Below, in pieces: positions 1-8,119 of a stretch of 32,721 bases of DNA. Numbering within the stretch: position 1 is the stretch's first letter; every line of letters begins with the position of its first letter. Under the pieces are notes generated by a model. The model worked only from the letters and a program-made list of their open reading frames with translations. It did not search any database and was not told the origin of the DNA. The translations under genes were made by a program, and so were the position numbers. This DNA comes from Clostridia bacterium (GTDB taxonomy: Bacteria > Bacillota > Clostridia > TANB77 > CAG-508), in assembly GCA_017510525.1 (NCBI GenBank), contig JAFWNC010000020.1, forward strand, positions 1 to 32,721, given 5' to 3'.

Positions 1-701
1 ACAGTTGGTATCCCCATACTAATTACTGGAATACCTAAAGTTCTTTCAGAAAGCTCTCTTCTAGTATTTCCAACACCAGCACCAGGGACGATTCCAGTAT
101 CAGCAATTTGAACAGTACTACTTATTCTTTCAATACTTTTAGACGCCAAACTATCGATAACAATTAATAATTTTGGCTTTACATTATCAACAATTCCTTT
201 TAAAATCTCCTGAGTTTCGATTCCAGTTGTTCCAAGTACTCCTGGAGAAATAGCACTCACTTCTCTATCATCTTCACCAACATATTGAGGTAAATACTTA
301 AAAATATGTCTAGTAACATCAATCTCTTGCATGACCTTTGGTCCAAGTGAATCCGGCGTAGAATATAAATTACCTAAACCAACAACCAGTATTTCACCTT
401 TTTTATCAATATGTTTATCTATCAATCCTTTTAACTCTTCAGTAACTGTTCCAGCAATTTTTTCTTTCTCTTCATCAGAAATATTCCTCATCTTTTTAAC
501 ATCAATTGTAATATAGTCACCAACAGGTTTCTGAATAGCCTCAGCTCCATCTTGATTAGTTACTTTTACTTTTTCAACAACAATAGTATCTGATACCTGC
601 TTAAAGTCGCTCTCGATTCCAGGAATATCTCCTTCTAATTTATTAGCCTTTTTAAAAACATCTCTTCTCTCAACAGCCAAATCAGTTCTAAAATTAAACA
701 T
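1..701 (-). CDS. gpr: Spore germination protease GPR, 5' part (3' end outside window)
   Basis: GPR is the protease that degrades small acid-soluble spore proteins at germination; it is made in the forespore as a zymogen. The reading frame opens at 701 with MFNFRTDLAVERRDV, matching the family's RTDLAVE start. It continues through a glycine-rich VVGLGN segment, TPDSLGP, VTRHIFKYLP, SAISPGVLGTTGIET, IDSLASKSIERI, and DTGIVPGAGVGNTRRELS in family order. About 233 residues are visible; the usual length is near 320-370, so the end lies beyond base 1. The SD AAGGAGC (minus strand, about 717-711) lies inside a hairpin stem, and a sigma-G-type promoter lies just upstream. Identity is firm from the conserved motifs; the missing C-terminal part cannot be assessed. 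Confidence 0.95.
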   Translation of the reverse strand, partial: MFNFRTDLAVERRDVFKKANKLEGDIPGIESDFKQVSDTIVVEKVKVTNQDGAEAIQKPVGDYITIDVKKMRNISDEEKEKIAGTVTEELKGLIDKHIDKKGEILVVGLGNLYSTPDSLGPKVMQEIDVTRHIFKYLPQYVGEDDREVSAISPGVLGTTGIETQEILKGIVDNVKPKLLIVIDSLASKSIERISSTVQIADTGIVPGAGVGNTRRELSERTLGIPVISMGIPT

Positions 702-744
702 AAAAAATCAGCTCCTTTTTGTATATTATGAGCTGATTTTTTTT
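702..744 (-). terminator. Hairpin between the surface operon and gpr: terminator that also masks the gpr SD
   Basis: The minus strand reads a run of A, then ATCAGCTC, a 15-base AT-rich loop, then GAGCTGAT followed by T6, ending right before the gpr ATG. For transcripts coming from the upstream operon this is an intrinsic terminator. Any read-through RNA would carry the gpr SD (GGAGC) in its 3' arm. A transcript from the sigma-G promoter starts after the 5' arm and so leaves the SD free. Confidence 0.8.
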
Positions 745-753
745 ATTTATTCA
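724..753 (-). promoter_or_regulatory. Sigma-G-type promoter of gpr
   Basis: On the minus strand TGAATA (753-748), a 17-base spacer and CATAATA (730-724) match the forespore sigma-G consensus (TGMATA, 17-18, CATWMTA) essentially perfectly. Transcription would start near 718-716, immediately before the gpr SD, leaving a leader of only about 16-18 bases. gpr is a classic sigma-G/sigma-F target in Bacillus, so the placement is functionally coherent. Confidence 0.8.
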
Positions 754-754
754 C

Positions 755-1681
755 TTAATAATCTACTTTTATTTTGTTCCATTCATTATATTTACTGTCA
801 TTTTTATGATTTATTATTTTTCCTTTATTGTAAAAATAATTTCCAAGGTATGAAGTAACTTTTTGAGCGCCATAAATATTCACATGTTCTCCTAAATCTC
901 CAGTATCATGACTCCAATCAATTCCAATTTCCTTTGCAATAATATTAAAATCAATATACTCTATTTCAGTTTCTTTGCAGAATTTATCTAAACCATTATG
1001 TTTTTGATATGTCCAATTTTTTGTATTAGGTGCACTAATCAGAATTAACTCTATTCCTTTGGAAATACAATATTTTTTTATTAATCTTAAATATACTCGA
1101 TGTTCTATCGCTATCTCTTGCACATCATCAGAATAAATCATATAATCAGAAGCATCAATTGGAGTAACCGCTCCCATATAGTGATAACCTTTATCGTTAA
1201 CTGTTTCAGTATAATTAATTTTTCCAAATATATCTTCAGATTTTAATTCTTTCCATCTATCATGATATTCTATAACTGGAAATACTGTATTAACAATCTT
1301 AGCTAAAGGAGCTGTTACACCTGAATGGACGTACATATTATTAACTTCTAAAACAATATACTTAGGTTTTTGTGTTTTTGTTGTTTTTAAAATTGCCTTA
1401 CATACAGCTGGCATAGATTGACCTGCTGTTCCACAAATATATGAAGTATAGCCATATTCATCCCACATTTTTAATGGAATAAATGAAGTTATAGATTCAC
1501 TATCCCCATAAATGATGACATCAATAGAATTTTCAGGTTCACCTAAAATTCCATAAACATCTGAATCATGCATTCCAGATTCTTTTGAATTATTTTTTGG
1601 GATAAACGGATATGAAATAATAATCATCAGTAGTATTAAAATCAGGAAGAAAACTATAACTTTAATAATTTTTTCTTTCAT
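755..1681 (-). CDS. Membrane-anchored SGNH-hydrolase-like protein (DltD/AlgX-like partner of the MBOAT)
   Basis: A 308-residue protein with one N-terminal membrane segment (about residues 7-26), so the rest should lie outside the cell. It has an SGNH-type block I, VIIYGDSE with Ser61, then a long alpha/beta region (PKYIVLEVNN). A C-terminal HVNIYGAQKV segment near residues 255-275 resembles the Asp/His block of SGNH and DltD-like proteins. The start lies 9 bases after the MBOAT stop, so the two are co-translated. In Dlt and AlgI/AlgX systems such a protein completes transfer of the acyl or aminoacyl group onto the surface polymer. It closes the operon; a terminator follows. The role as transferase partner is inferred from motif and context; the acceptor polymer is unknown. 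Confidence 0.7.
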   Translation of the reverse strand: MKEKIIKVIVFFLILILLMIIISYPFIPKNNSKESGMHDSDVYGILGEPENSIDVIIYGDSESITSFIPLKMWDEYGYTSYICGTAGQSMPAVCKAILKTTKTQKPKYIVLEVNNMYVHSGVTAPLAKIVNTVFPVIEYHDRWKELKSEDIFGKINYTETVNDKGYHYMGAVTPIDASDYMIYSDDVQEIAIEHRVYLRLIKKYCISKGIELILISAPNTKNWTYQKHNGLDKFCKETEIEYIDFNIIAKEIGIDWSHDTGDLGEHVNIYGAQKVTSYLGNYFYNKGKIINHKNDSKYNEWNKIKVDY

Positions 1682-1690
1682 AGTTCCCTC

Positions 1691-3283
1691 CTAGAAATTA
1701 GCATACATTGGATCTAATGGAGTTACTCCGATTCCATAACATCCAAATATTATAATTGATAATATTAATAAATAGTAAATGCTCCATCTTAAAACGATGT
1801 TTCTTTTGGCAATTGCTTCTCTAACATTTATTCCTTTTTCTTTTAATAAACTAATAATAACTATTACAACTAAAACAACTCCCATGATAATAAAGTCCTG
1901 TTTATCAACTCCATAATCAAGTATTGTTTTATTTATTATTGGTTTTAATGAGAAGTTTGTAATCATTTTCCAGAACATTTCTAATCCGGCTTTTAAGCCA
2001 TTAGCTCTGAAGAACAATTCTCCAATAAATACTAAAATTATAGTTCTAATAATTTGTAAAAATTTATACCAAAACGCTTCGCTATTGATCTTTAATTTTT
2101 TATTAATCCATTTAACTGGTGGCTCTATCATTCTTCCTATAAAAATAATTGTAAAATGGTATAATCCAAAAAATATGTAATTCCAATCTGAGCCATGCCA
2201 TATTCCATTGCAAAGCCATACGCTAAATAAAGCAATAGTACTAGCTAGCATAGGTCCATAATAGTTTCCTAATTTTTTTCTACCCGCTGATGTAAGATTT
2301 TTACACTTCTTTGTAAGTGAAATAGGGTAATAAATATAGTCTCTAAAAAATGCACCTAATGTTATATGCCATCTAGTCCAAAACTCTGATACAGTTTTTG
2401 AGAAGAATGGTTGTTTAAAGTTCTCAGGCATTTTTACTCCAAACATTTCTGCAACACCAATTGCAATATCCATTGTTCCAGAAAAGTCCATATATAATTG
2501 GAAAGTATATAAAACCATTGCAGCTGCAATCATTCCACCATTATGATGTCCATAATTATTAAATACTTCAAGGATAAAAGGATTAACTCTATCAACAACA
2601 ATATATTTTTTCATTAATCCAAATAAAATTCTTTGTCCACCTTGAGTAAGGCCTATGTATGTTGTTCTATTACCTTCCCATAATTTCTCTGCTGTTTCTT
2701 CATATCTGCAAATTGGTCCTTCAATAATTTGAGGAAAGAAACTTAAGAATAATGCTAATCTTCCAATATTTTTGTCTGCTTTTATTTTTCCTTTATAAAC
2801 ATCAACTATATATGAAATTGCTTGTAAAGTATAGAACGAAATACCAATAGGCATCATAAAGTGAGGCACTTTAATCGTAAATGACATATTTAATACATCA
2901 AATAATGAATTTAAATTCGTGCAAATAAATGCAGAATATTTTAAAACAATTAAAATACCTAATAATACAAGTGCATTTAAAACAACTACTCTTCTTTGTT
3001 TTTTTGTATATTTTTCTTTAATTTCTTTTTTCTGTTCTTTTTCTGCATCTTTTAATATATTATCTCTTTTATTCTGAAGTTTAGATAACCATAAACCGCA
3101 ACCATAGATAATACCTGTAGCTAATAATATATAAACAATTAATTTCTTGCTAATTATTCCAAAAAAAACATAACTAGCTAATAATAAAACTTTAGCCCTA
3201 TGTTTTTTAGGAAATAAATTATATAAAACTACTACGATTGGTAAAAAGATAAACAAAAACTGAACATCAGTATATGTCATCAT
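1691..3283 (-). CDS. MBOAT-family membrane O-acyltransferase (DltB/AlgI type)
   Basis: Multi-pass membrane protein of about 530 residues, longer than typical DltB (about 400) and closer to AlgI/PatA. It carries the MBOAT signature: QLYMDFSGTMDIAIGVAEMFG, then SEFWTRWHITLG (His306) and NGIWHGSDWNYIFFG with the catalytic-type His363. Members move an acyl or D-alanyl group from an intracellular carrier across the membrane to a surface polymer. I place the start at the ATGATG at 3283/3280. It sits directly after the carrier-protein stop, with an SD (AGGAAGAAGG) inside the end of that gene; a longer frame to 3310 would overlap the carrier gene and has no better SD. Immediate coupling to the carrier protein and the SGNH gene supports a Dlt-like transfer complex. 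Confidence 0.88.
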   Translation of the reverse strand: MMTYTDVQFLFIFLPIVVVLYNLFPKKHRAKVLLLASYVFFGIISKKLIVYILLATGIIYGCGLWLSKLQNKRDNILKDAEKEQKKEIKEKYTKKQRRVVVLNALVLLGILIVLKYSAFICTNLNSLFDVLNMSFTIKVPHFMMPIGISFYTLQAISYIVDVYKGKIKADKNIGRLALFLSFFPQIIEGPICRYEETAEKLWEGNRTTYIGLTQGGQRILFGLMKKYIVVDRVNPFILEVFNNYGHHNGGMIAAAMVLYTFQLYMDFSGTMDIAIGVAEMFGVKMPENFKQPFFSKTVSEFWTRWHITLGAFFRDYIYYPISLTKKCKNLTSAGRKKLGNYYGPMLASTIALFSVWLCNGIWHGSDWNYIFFGLYHFTIIFIGRMIEPPVKWINKKLKINSEAFWYKFLQIIRTIILVFIGELFFRANGLKAGLEMFWKMITNFSLKPIINKTILDYGVDKQDFIIMGVVLVVIVIISLLKEKGINVREAIAKRNIVLRWSIYYLLILSIIIFGCYGIGVTPLDPMYANF

Positions 3284-3284
3284 A

Positions 3285-3515
3285 TTAGCCTTCTTCCTGA
3301 AGACGTACAATTAAATTCCAAAGTGCTTTAGCAGAATTAAAATTAGCTGGAACAATTTCAACTGTTGGTATTTGTACATCAAATTCATCTTCAATTTCAG
3401 CAACAAGTGAGATAATTGCTAATGAATCCAAATGATGATCATCAATTAGAGTAGTACATGTTTCATAATCTACTCCATCATTAATTTCTTCTAAAATTTC
3501 AATTAATTTTTCCAT
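3285..3515 (-). CDS. DltC-like acyl/aminoacyl carrier protein
   Basis: A 76-residue acidic carrier protein. The phosphopantetheine attachment motif is HLDSLAI with Ser31. The later segment IPTVEIVPANFNSAKALWNLI resembles the helix III region of D-alanyl carrier proteins (the EF..NFxS pattern) more than fatty-acid ACP. It should carry the substrate activated by the DltA-like ligase upstream and present it to the decarboxylase and to the MBOAT. The stop codon nearly touches the MBOAT start. A 158-base gap holding a structured repeat separates it from the decarboxylase gene. Carrier function is clear; the cargo is not known. Confidence 0.88.
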   Translation of the reverse strand: MEKLIEILEEINDGVDYETCTTLIDDHHLDSLAIISLVAEIEDEFDVQIPTVEIVPANFNSAKALWNLIVRLQEEG

Positions 3516-3547
3516 TTTTCATTCTCCCTTTCTTTTTTCTATAATCT

Positions 3548-3671
3548 AGTTGGAAAAGAATTGGATAAATTTCTAGGCAAACAAATGAGAACAATCCGAG
3601 GCGTGCTTTGTGCACGTCGCAGGATTTTCGAATGCAGTTTAACACCGAAATTTGCCAATTATTTTTCAACT
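3548..3671. repeat. Structured palindromic repeat, family A, copy 1 (inside the surface operon)
   Basis: Imperfect inverted arms of 25-26 bases (3548-3573 and 3647-3671) enclose a core shared with 32521-32590: CTAGGCAAACAA, GAATCC/CAATCC, GAGGCGT, ACGTCGCAGGATTTTCGAA and GCAGTTTAAC. The inner stem is CGTGC/GCACG here and CGTAC/GTACG in the other copies, a paired change. The outer arms differ in sequence from the other copies but are again complementary. The element fills the gap between the decarboxylase and carrier genes. Confidence 0.8.
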
Positions 3672-3673
3672 AT

Positions 3674-4834
3674 TTACATATTTACTCTATAAGTTGGTAC
3701 ATTCTCTCTAACCAACTCTAATCTATGATTATCATATACTTTAAAAATATATGGTAAATCCCTACTTAGAAATAATGATATTCCCTCAGTCATGCAATAA
3801 GCACCTGTATTTTTAAATATCAGTATATCACCTATTTGTAAATCACCTGCTGGAAATTGCTTAACAAGTATATCGTTTGTTGTACATAATGAGCCACATA
3901 AATTCCAACTCTCGTCATAGTTATCCTTTTTAGGATATATTTCACAAATAGGAATCTTCATTGCCATAGACTGACCATAGTATACTATATGATTCATGCC
4001 TCCGTCAACTATAGCATAATTTTGACCCTTATTTTTCTTTTTATCAACTACTCTTGTTAAATAATAACCACAACTTGCAACAATTGAACGCCCTAATTCT
4101 AATATTATCCTTCCCTTATACTCCATATTATTAATTAAATCTACAAAGTCATTTAGGAAAGCTTCTTCATCAAAGTTACTATCAACAAAATAATGAATAG
4201 GAAATCCGCCACCATATTCAAGTTCATCAACTTCAAAATCATATTCTTGTTTCATTCTTTTGATAAAATCATCTAAATATTCAATTTCCTTTGATGGTCT
4301 TTTTATCGAGTTTTTCTGTGTTCCAGAAAAATATTGAATCCCTTTTATATATAAGTTTTTGTATTCATTTCGATTAGCAATAATCTGAATAGCCTCCTCT
4401 TCATTAACACCAAATTGGCTACCACTTGTTATTCTAATCATAACAGGAATAATTATATCACTTTTTATATCTTTTAGCAACTCAAATTGCTCCATAGATT
4501 CAATAGTATAACAATTCATCTCTTTTGTAGTATTTATCATTTCTTTGATTACTTTAGGAGTTTTGTAAACACCAGAAATAAGAATCTTTTTAGGATCTAT
4601 TTTCTTCTCCTCACATATTCTATATTCACCAGGAGAACAAACCTCAAACCTATCAATAATATCTTCAATCTCCTTAACAACAAAAGCATTCGCCTTAATA
4701 GCATAACAAAGTTCAATCCTATCAGTCAATTTCTCCTTCAAATACCCTATCCTATCCCTCAAAACATTAATATCAAAAACATAAGCTGGAGTATCATACT
4801 TCTCTTGAATCTCTTTAATTATAATCTCATCCAT
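3674..4834 (-). CDS. PLP-dependent decarboxylase, fold type III (DAP/ornithine-decarboxylase superfamily), probable carrier-linked amino-acid decarboxylase
   Basis: 386 residues. CYAIKAN places the PLP lysine at Lys47; GGGFPIHY is the phosphate-binding glycine loop, ELGRSI the E-x-GR motif, and CGSLCTTND (about 313-321) the catalytic cysteine loop. Biosynthetic LysA has CESGD here; this protein has CTTND, so lysine synthesis is unlikely. The superfamily includes BtrK of butirosin biosynthesis, which decarboxylates glutamate while it is bound to a carrier protein, and the decarboxylases of exosortase-type loci. The gene starts 15 bases after the adenylating enzyme and precedes the carrier protein. 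I infer that it acts on an amino acid activated by that enzyme, either free or carrier-bound. Alanine racemase is less likely because the cysteine loop and domain order are of the decarboxylase type. Confidence 0.8.
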   Translation of the reverse strand: MDEIIIKEIQEKYDTPAYVFDINVLRDRIGYLKEKLTDRIELCYAIKANAFVVKEIEDIIDRFEVCSPGEYRICEEKKIDPKKILISGVYKTPKVIKEMINTTKEMNCYTIESMEQFELLKDIKSDIIIPVMIRITSGSQFGVNEEEAIQIIANRNEYKNLYIKGIQYFSGTQKNSIKRPSKEIEYLDDFIKRMKQEYDFEVDELEYGGGFPIHYFVDSNFDEEAFLNDFVDLINNMEYKGRIILELGRSIVASCGYYLTRVVDKKKNKGQNYAIVDGGMNHIVYYGQSMAMKIPICEIYPKKDNYDESWNLCGSLCTTNDILVKQFPAGDLQIGDILIFKNTGAYCMTEGISLFLSRDLPYIFKVYDNHRLELVRENVPTYRVNM

Positions 4835-4849
4835 AATTTTTCCCTTTCT

Positions 4850-6337
4850 TTATATTAATGCCTTCCTATCTATCTTCCCGTTTTTATTTAGAGGAAACTC
4901 CTCAATCTGTTTAATAACATTAGGAACCATAAATACCGGCAACTTCTTAGAAAGCTCATCCTTTAACTCTTTTTTATCAGCCTGACCAACATAAAAACAA
5001 TAAAGCTTACTCTTTTCTTCATTATAAACACAAGCAACCCTTTCAACACCTTGTGACTTTTGAACCTCTAATTCAATCTCCTCAAGCTCAATTCTATGAC
5101 CCATATGTTTAATTTGGAAATCTTTTCTACCACTAAAATATAAATTTCCATCTTCTCCATAAAAGCCTAAATCGCCAGTTCTATAAATCATATCAATAAA
5201 CTTATTATTTAATGGATTCTGAACAAAATTTATATCTGTTTGTTCTTTATTATTGTAATAACCTAGAGCTAATGCTGTTCCTCTAACACATATTTCACCA
5301 ACTTCATTTTCCTTATAAACTGGTTCATTTCCATTTAAAAGAATTATCTCTTCATTATCAAATGGTTTACCAATTGGAATTTTGCTTTCATATTCTAAAG
5401 CCTTATCAACAATATGATATGTACAATTACAAGTAATTTCAGTTGGTCCATACAAGTTTACAAATGTTGCATTTGGAAGTTTCTCAATCCATTGTCTTAT
5501 ATGTTTTAAAGGCATTACCTCGCCACTAAATAAAATTTTGTTAACAGTATCTGGCGTTTTATAGTCTAACCCATGGAATGTAGTAATTAAGCACAATGCA
5601 GACACTGCCCATATAAGAGTTGTTGCTTTATTCTCACAAATATAATCAAGTAATTGAGCAGGTGATGAAAAAAGTTTTCTAGGTATAATTAAAAGAGTTG
5701 CACCTGTTTTAATAGCAGAATAAATATCTTTAACAGATACATCAAAATCAAAAGGTGCTTGATTTCCGATTATATCTTTTTCAGTTATATCAAATTTATC
5801 TGTAAAAATATTAATAAAATCTATTATTGATCTATTTGAAACTAATACACCCTTTGGAACTCCAGTAGAACCAGATGTAAAATTCGCATAAACAGGATCA
5901 ACATCTAACACCTTTGTTCTAATAGTTTCTAACTTTTTCTCATTAATTTCAGTTTCTTTTATGTCTTCAATTTTAAGAATAGTTACACCTGAAAATTCTT
6001 TAGCTAAGTCATAATGTTCTTCATCAGTTATGATAACCTTTGCCTCTAAAGTGTTTAATATGCTTTCAAGCCTTGAAACAGGTAATTCAGGATTTAAAAA
6101 TGAATAAAAACCACCTGCATATAAGCTTCCAAAAAAACAATATATAGTGTTTATTCCTTTTTCCATTAATACTGCAACCGGATTATGTCTTTCAATAAAA
6201 TTTGAAAGACATGTTCCAACACTCTTACTTCTTAATAATAATTCACTATAACTACAGTTTTTGTTTTCTTCAATTATTGCTATTTTATTACCTTTTTCTT
6301 TTGCTGTATTTTCTAAATACTCTAATACACTTTTCAT
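4850..6337 (-). CDS. DltA-like amino-acid adenylating enzyme (carrier-protein ligase)
   Basis: 495 residues, the length of DltA. ANL motifs in order: A3 TSGSTGVPKG (154-163), A4 APFDFDVSVKDIY with Asp199 where amino-acid-activating enzymes bind the alpha-amino group, A5 NLYGPTEITCN, A7 YRTGDLGFYGEDG, A8 GRKDFQIKHMGHRIELEEIE, and A10 NKNGKIDRKAL with the catalytic lysine. It activates an amino acid as the adenylate and loads it on the adjacent carrier protein. DltA has a cysteine in FCGE, linked to D-Ala selectivity; here it is FSGE with Ser271, so the substrate may not be D-alanine. It is the first of the five core genes, following a sortase gene after a 91-base gap with two small hairpins. 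Substrate identity is not readable from sequence alone. Confidence 0.87.
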   Translation of the reverse strand: MKSVLEYLENTAKEKGNKIAIIEENKNCSYSELLLRSKSVGTCLSNFIERHNPVAVLMEKGINTIYCFFGSLYAGGFYSFLNPELPVSRLESILNTLEAKVIITDEEHYDLAKEFSGVTILKIEDIKETEINEKKLETIRTKVLDVDPVYANFTSGSTGVPKGVLVSNRSIIDFINIFTDKFDITEKDIIGNQAPFDFDVSVKDIYSAIKTGATLLIIPRKLFSSPAQLLDYICENKATTLIWAVSALCLITTFHGLDYKTPDTVNKILFSGEVMPLKHIRQWIEKLPNATFVNLYGPTEITCNCTYHIVDKALEYESKIPIGKPFDNEEIILLNGNEPVYKENEVGEICVRGTALALGYYNNKEQTDINFVQNPLNNKFIDMIYRTGDLGFYGEDGNLYFSGRKDFQIKHMGHRIELEEIELEVQKSQGVERVACVYNEEKSKLYCFYVGQADKKELKDELSKKLPVFMVPNVIKQIEEFPLNKNGKIDRKALI

Positions 6338-6372
6338 CTCTTACCTCTTTTTCAGGAACAACTCTAGCTCTG

Positions 6373-6420
6373 TCCGCTACAAATATTAAAACATTTCGTA
6401 GCGGAGAACTACAGTTCTCC
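6373..6420. repeat. Two overlapping small hairpins upstream of the ligase gene
   Basis: TCCGCTAC (6373-6380) pairs with GTAGCGGA (6398-6405), and GGAGAACT (6403-6410) pairs with AGTTCTCC (6413-6420). They share three bases, so they cannot both form fully. There is no U-tract on the minus strand, so neither is a clear terminator. They may be REP remnants or an intercistronic processing site. Confidence 0.5.
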
Positions 6421-6428
6421 ATATTCTA

Positions 6429-7163
6429 TTATTCACTCATCTTTTTAGCATGTAATACTATTCTATAATTTTTATTATTATCACAAGTTGACAAAGTTAA
6501 AATACTATCATCTTTGTTAATCTCAACTTTATAATCATTAACACTTCTTGACTTTAGTTCTTTTATAAAATCTTCATATTCTTTTGTTGAAGAAAAATCT
6601 GTTGTTAAATAATAATCTTCTTCTTCAATTCTATATGTTGAAAAAACCTCATATTTGAAGCTTTTTCCTTCAGTTTCAAATATTATATATTTATTATTTA
6701 TATTACCATACCAATCTTCATTAATTGTATTTTTTAAAGACTCAAACATACTGCCATCTCTACGATTATGTCCATAGATAATAAGATTTTTATCAGTTCC
6801 ATCTATCCTATTTCTATAATCAGCAAAAATCCAACCAGCACTATTATAAGACTTATCAAAACTATGAGTTAAATAATAGTCATTATCATCTGTTTTTACA
6901 ACAGGAAACTCAATATCTGTATTAGGAACTTTTATCCAACCAACAGTATCAGAATTCATTTCTTTTAAATATTTAAAATCTATAGAATACGAATCTCCTT
7001 TATCAGTATCAACTACCTTTACAGCTTTTGAAACTTCTTTTATCATTTTTTTTGTATTCTGATTTTCTCTATACCAATTATATATCTTAAAAGCTGAGAA
7101 TAAAAACAATCCTAAAAAAACCAATTGAATTATAGTTAAAATAATTTTTTTTTTATTTTTCAT
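6429..7163 (-). CDS. Class B sortase
   Basis: 244 residues: a short basic N-terminus, one membrane segment (about 8-24), then the sortase barrel. Conserved class B features are GWIKVPNTDIEFPVVKTDDNDYYL, the catalytic His132 in IYGHNRRDGSMF, Cys227 in TLSTCD and Arg234 in NYRIVLH. Sortases cut a C-terminal sorting signal and join the protein to the cell wall or to pilin subunits. No sorting-signal protein lies in this window, so its substrate is elsewhere. It sits between the CNNM-like gene and the DltA-like ligase on the same strand (18 bases after the former), suggesting a joint cell-surface role, but the link is only positional. Confidence 0.92.
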   Translation of the reverse strand: MKNKKKIILTIIQLVFLGLFLFSAFKIYNWYRENQNTKKMIKEVSKAVKVVDTDKGDSYSIDFKYLKEMNSDTVGWIKVPNTDIEFPVVKTDDNDYYLTHSFDKSYNSAGWIFADYRNRIDGTDKNLIIYGHNRRDGSMFESLKNTINEDWYGNINNKYIIFETEGKSFKYEVFSTYRIEEEDYYLTTDFSSTKEYEDFIKELKSRSVNDYKVEINKDDSILTLSTCDNNKNYRIVLHAKKMSE

Positions 7164-7181
7164 TTATAACCTTCCTAAATA

Positions 7182-7730
7182 CTAGTCCTTAGAATCAAAA
7201 TTTGAAAGAATACTTCCAACAATTTTGATTATCTTAGTACTATTATTTTTAGCAAAACTCTTTCCTAATGCTTTACCAGCAACAGTTAGAGAAGCTACTA
7301 ATGCACTCATAATAAATTGTATTTGAAAATCACTTGTAAATTGTTCTGAAATCTTTATTGCTATAATTGCACTAATAGCACCACTTAGAACTCCACAAAT
7401 ATCTCCTATAACATCTGCACAAATATTTGCAACTTTACTTGAAGCTCTAATAAGCTTTATTGAAGTTTTTGCCCCATCTACTTTTTTTGAAGCCATTGCA
7501 TGAAAGTTTTCTTCATCAGCAACAGTTACAGCAACACCAATTAAATCAAATAATATTCCAACTAAAACAACAACTATTAGAATAATAATTGCTGGAATTA
7601 TTTCAAGGTCATTTATTGCTGTAGTTGATATAAATGAAAAAAACAAGGAGAGAATAAAAGTAGTAAAAAATACAGTAATAAACCATTTTATTTCTTCTTG
7701 ATTATCTTTCTTATTATCTTTCTTTTTCAT
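7182..7730 (-). CDS. Small integral membrane protein, CNNM/CorB N-domain-like
   Basis: 182 residues with a charged N-terminus (KKKDNKKDNQEE) and about four membrane segments (roughly 15-37, 44-68, 105-127 and 135-155). The stretch GILFDLIGVAVTVADEENFHAMASKKVDGAK resembles small clostridial proteins annotated as CorB-like Mg/Co transporters (DUF21-type core). No CBS domains follow. It is the first gene of the surface operon and lies 40 bases after the terminator-like end of the structured RNA. Transport of divalent metal is a family-level guess; a role in the surface modification is not established. Confidence 0.6.
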   Translation of the reverse strand: MKKKDNKKDNQEEIKWFITVFFTTFILSLFFSFISTTAINDLEIIPAIIILIVVVLVGILFDLIGVAVTVADEENFHAMASKKVDGAKTSIKLIRASSKVANICADVIGDICGVLSGAISAIIAIKISEQFTSDFQIQFIMSALVASLTVAGKALGKSFAKNNSTKIIKIVGSILSNFDSKD

Positions 7731-7770
7731 AATTCTAAATTCAATACCTCATTTATATTAAATAATTAGA

Positions 7771-7805
7771 TGGTAAAAACCTAAGTAAATTTTACGGTTT
7801 AGGTC
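7771..7805 (-). terminator. Terminator-like hairpin at the 3' end of the structured RNA
   Basis: CCTAA (7803-7799) pairs with TTAGG (7784-7780) and GTAA (7795-7792) with TTAC (7788-7785), with a 3-base bulge and a 3-base loop, followed by T5. Only moderately strong, so read-through into the surface operon is possible. Confidence 0.5.
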
Positions 7806-8119
7806 TAGCAGAATTTCTCTATTTCCTACTAACCATTACTGATCAGCCGTTTCCGTTTAAAGGAAATATCCTTGAAATTATAGGAAGCTAGATCGCCACT
7901 CAAAATCCGTACCTTAATCCTTAGGTTTTCTTGTCTCTTATACGAGACAAACATTCTAGAAGTTTTCCTTAATGTACCTTAATCTATTACTAGTCTTTTT
8001 TGCAATAGTAATTTCATAGTCCAAAACAAACACTCGTGGCCACGAGGCTTATTTTAGTATGACTAATCCCAGATACTACCACTCAAGACAGGTTTCGTGC
8101 ATTAAAAACACTCATTTAT

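Noticed and set aside
3674..4834. Lysine-biosynthesis DAP decarboxylase (LysA) or alanine racemase
   Set aside because: The catalytic loop is CGSLCTTND rather than the LysA CESGD type, the gene sits among ligase and carrier genes, and racemase-specific motifs are not seen.
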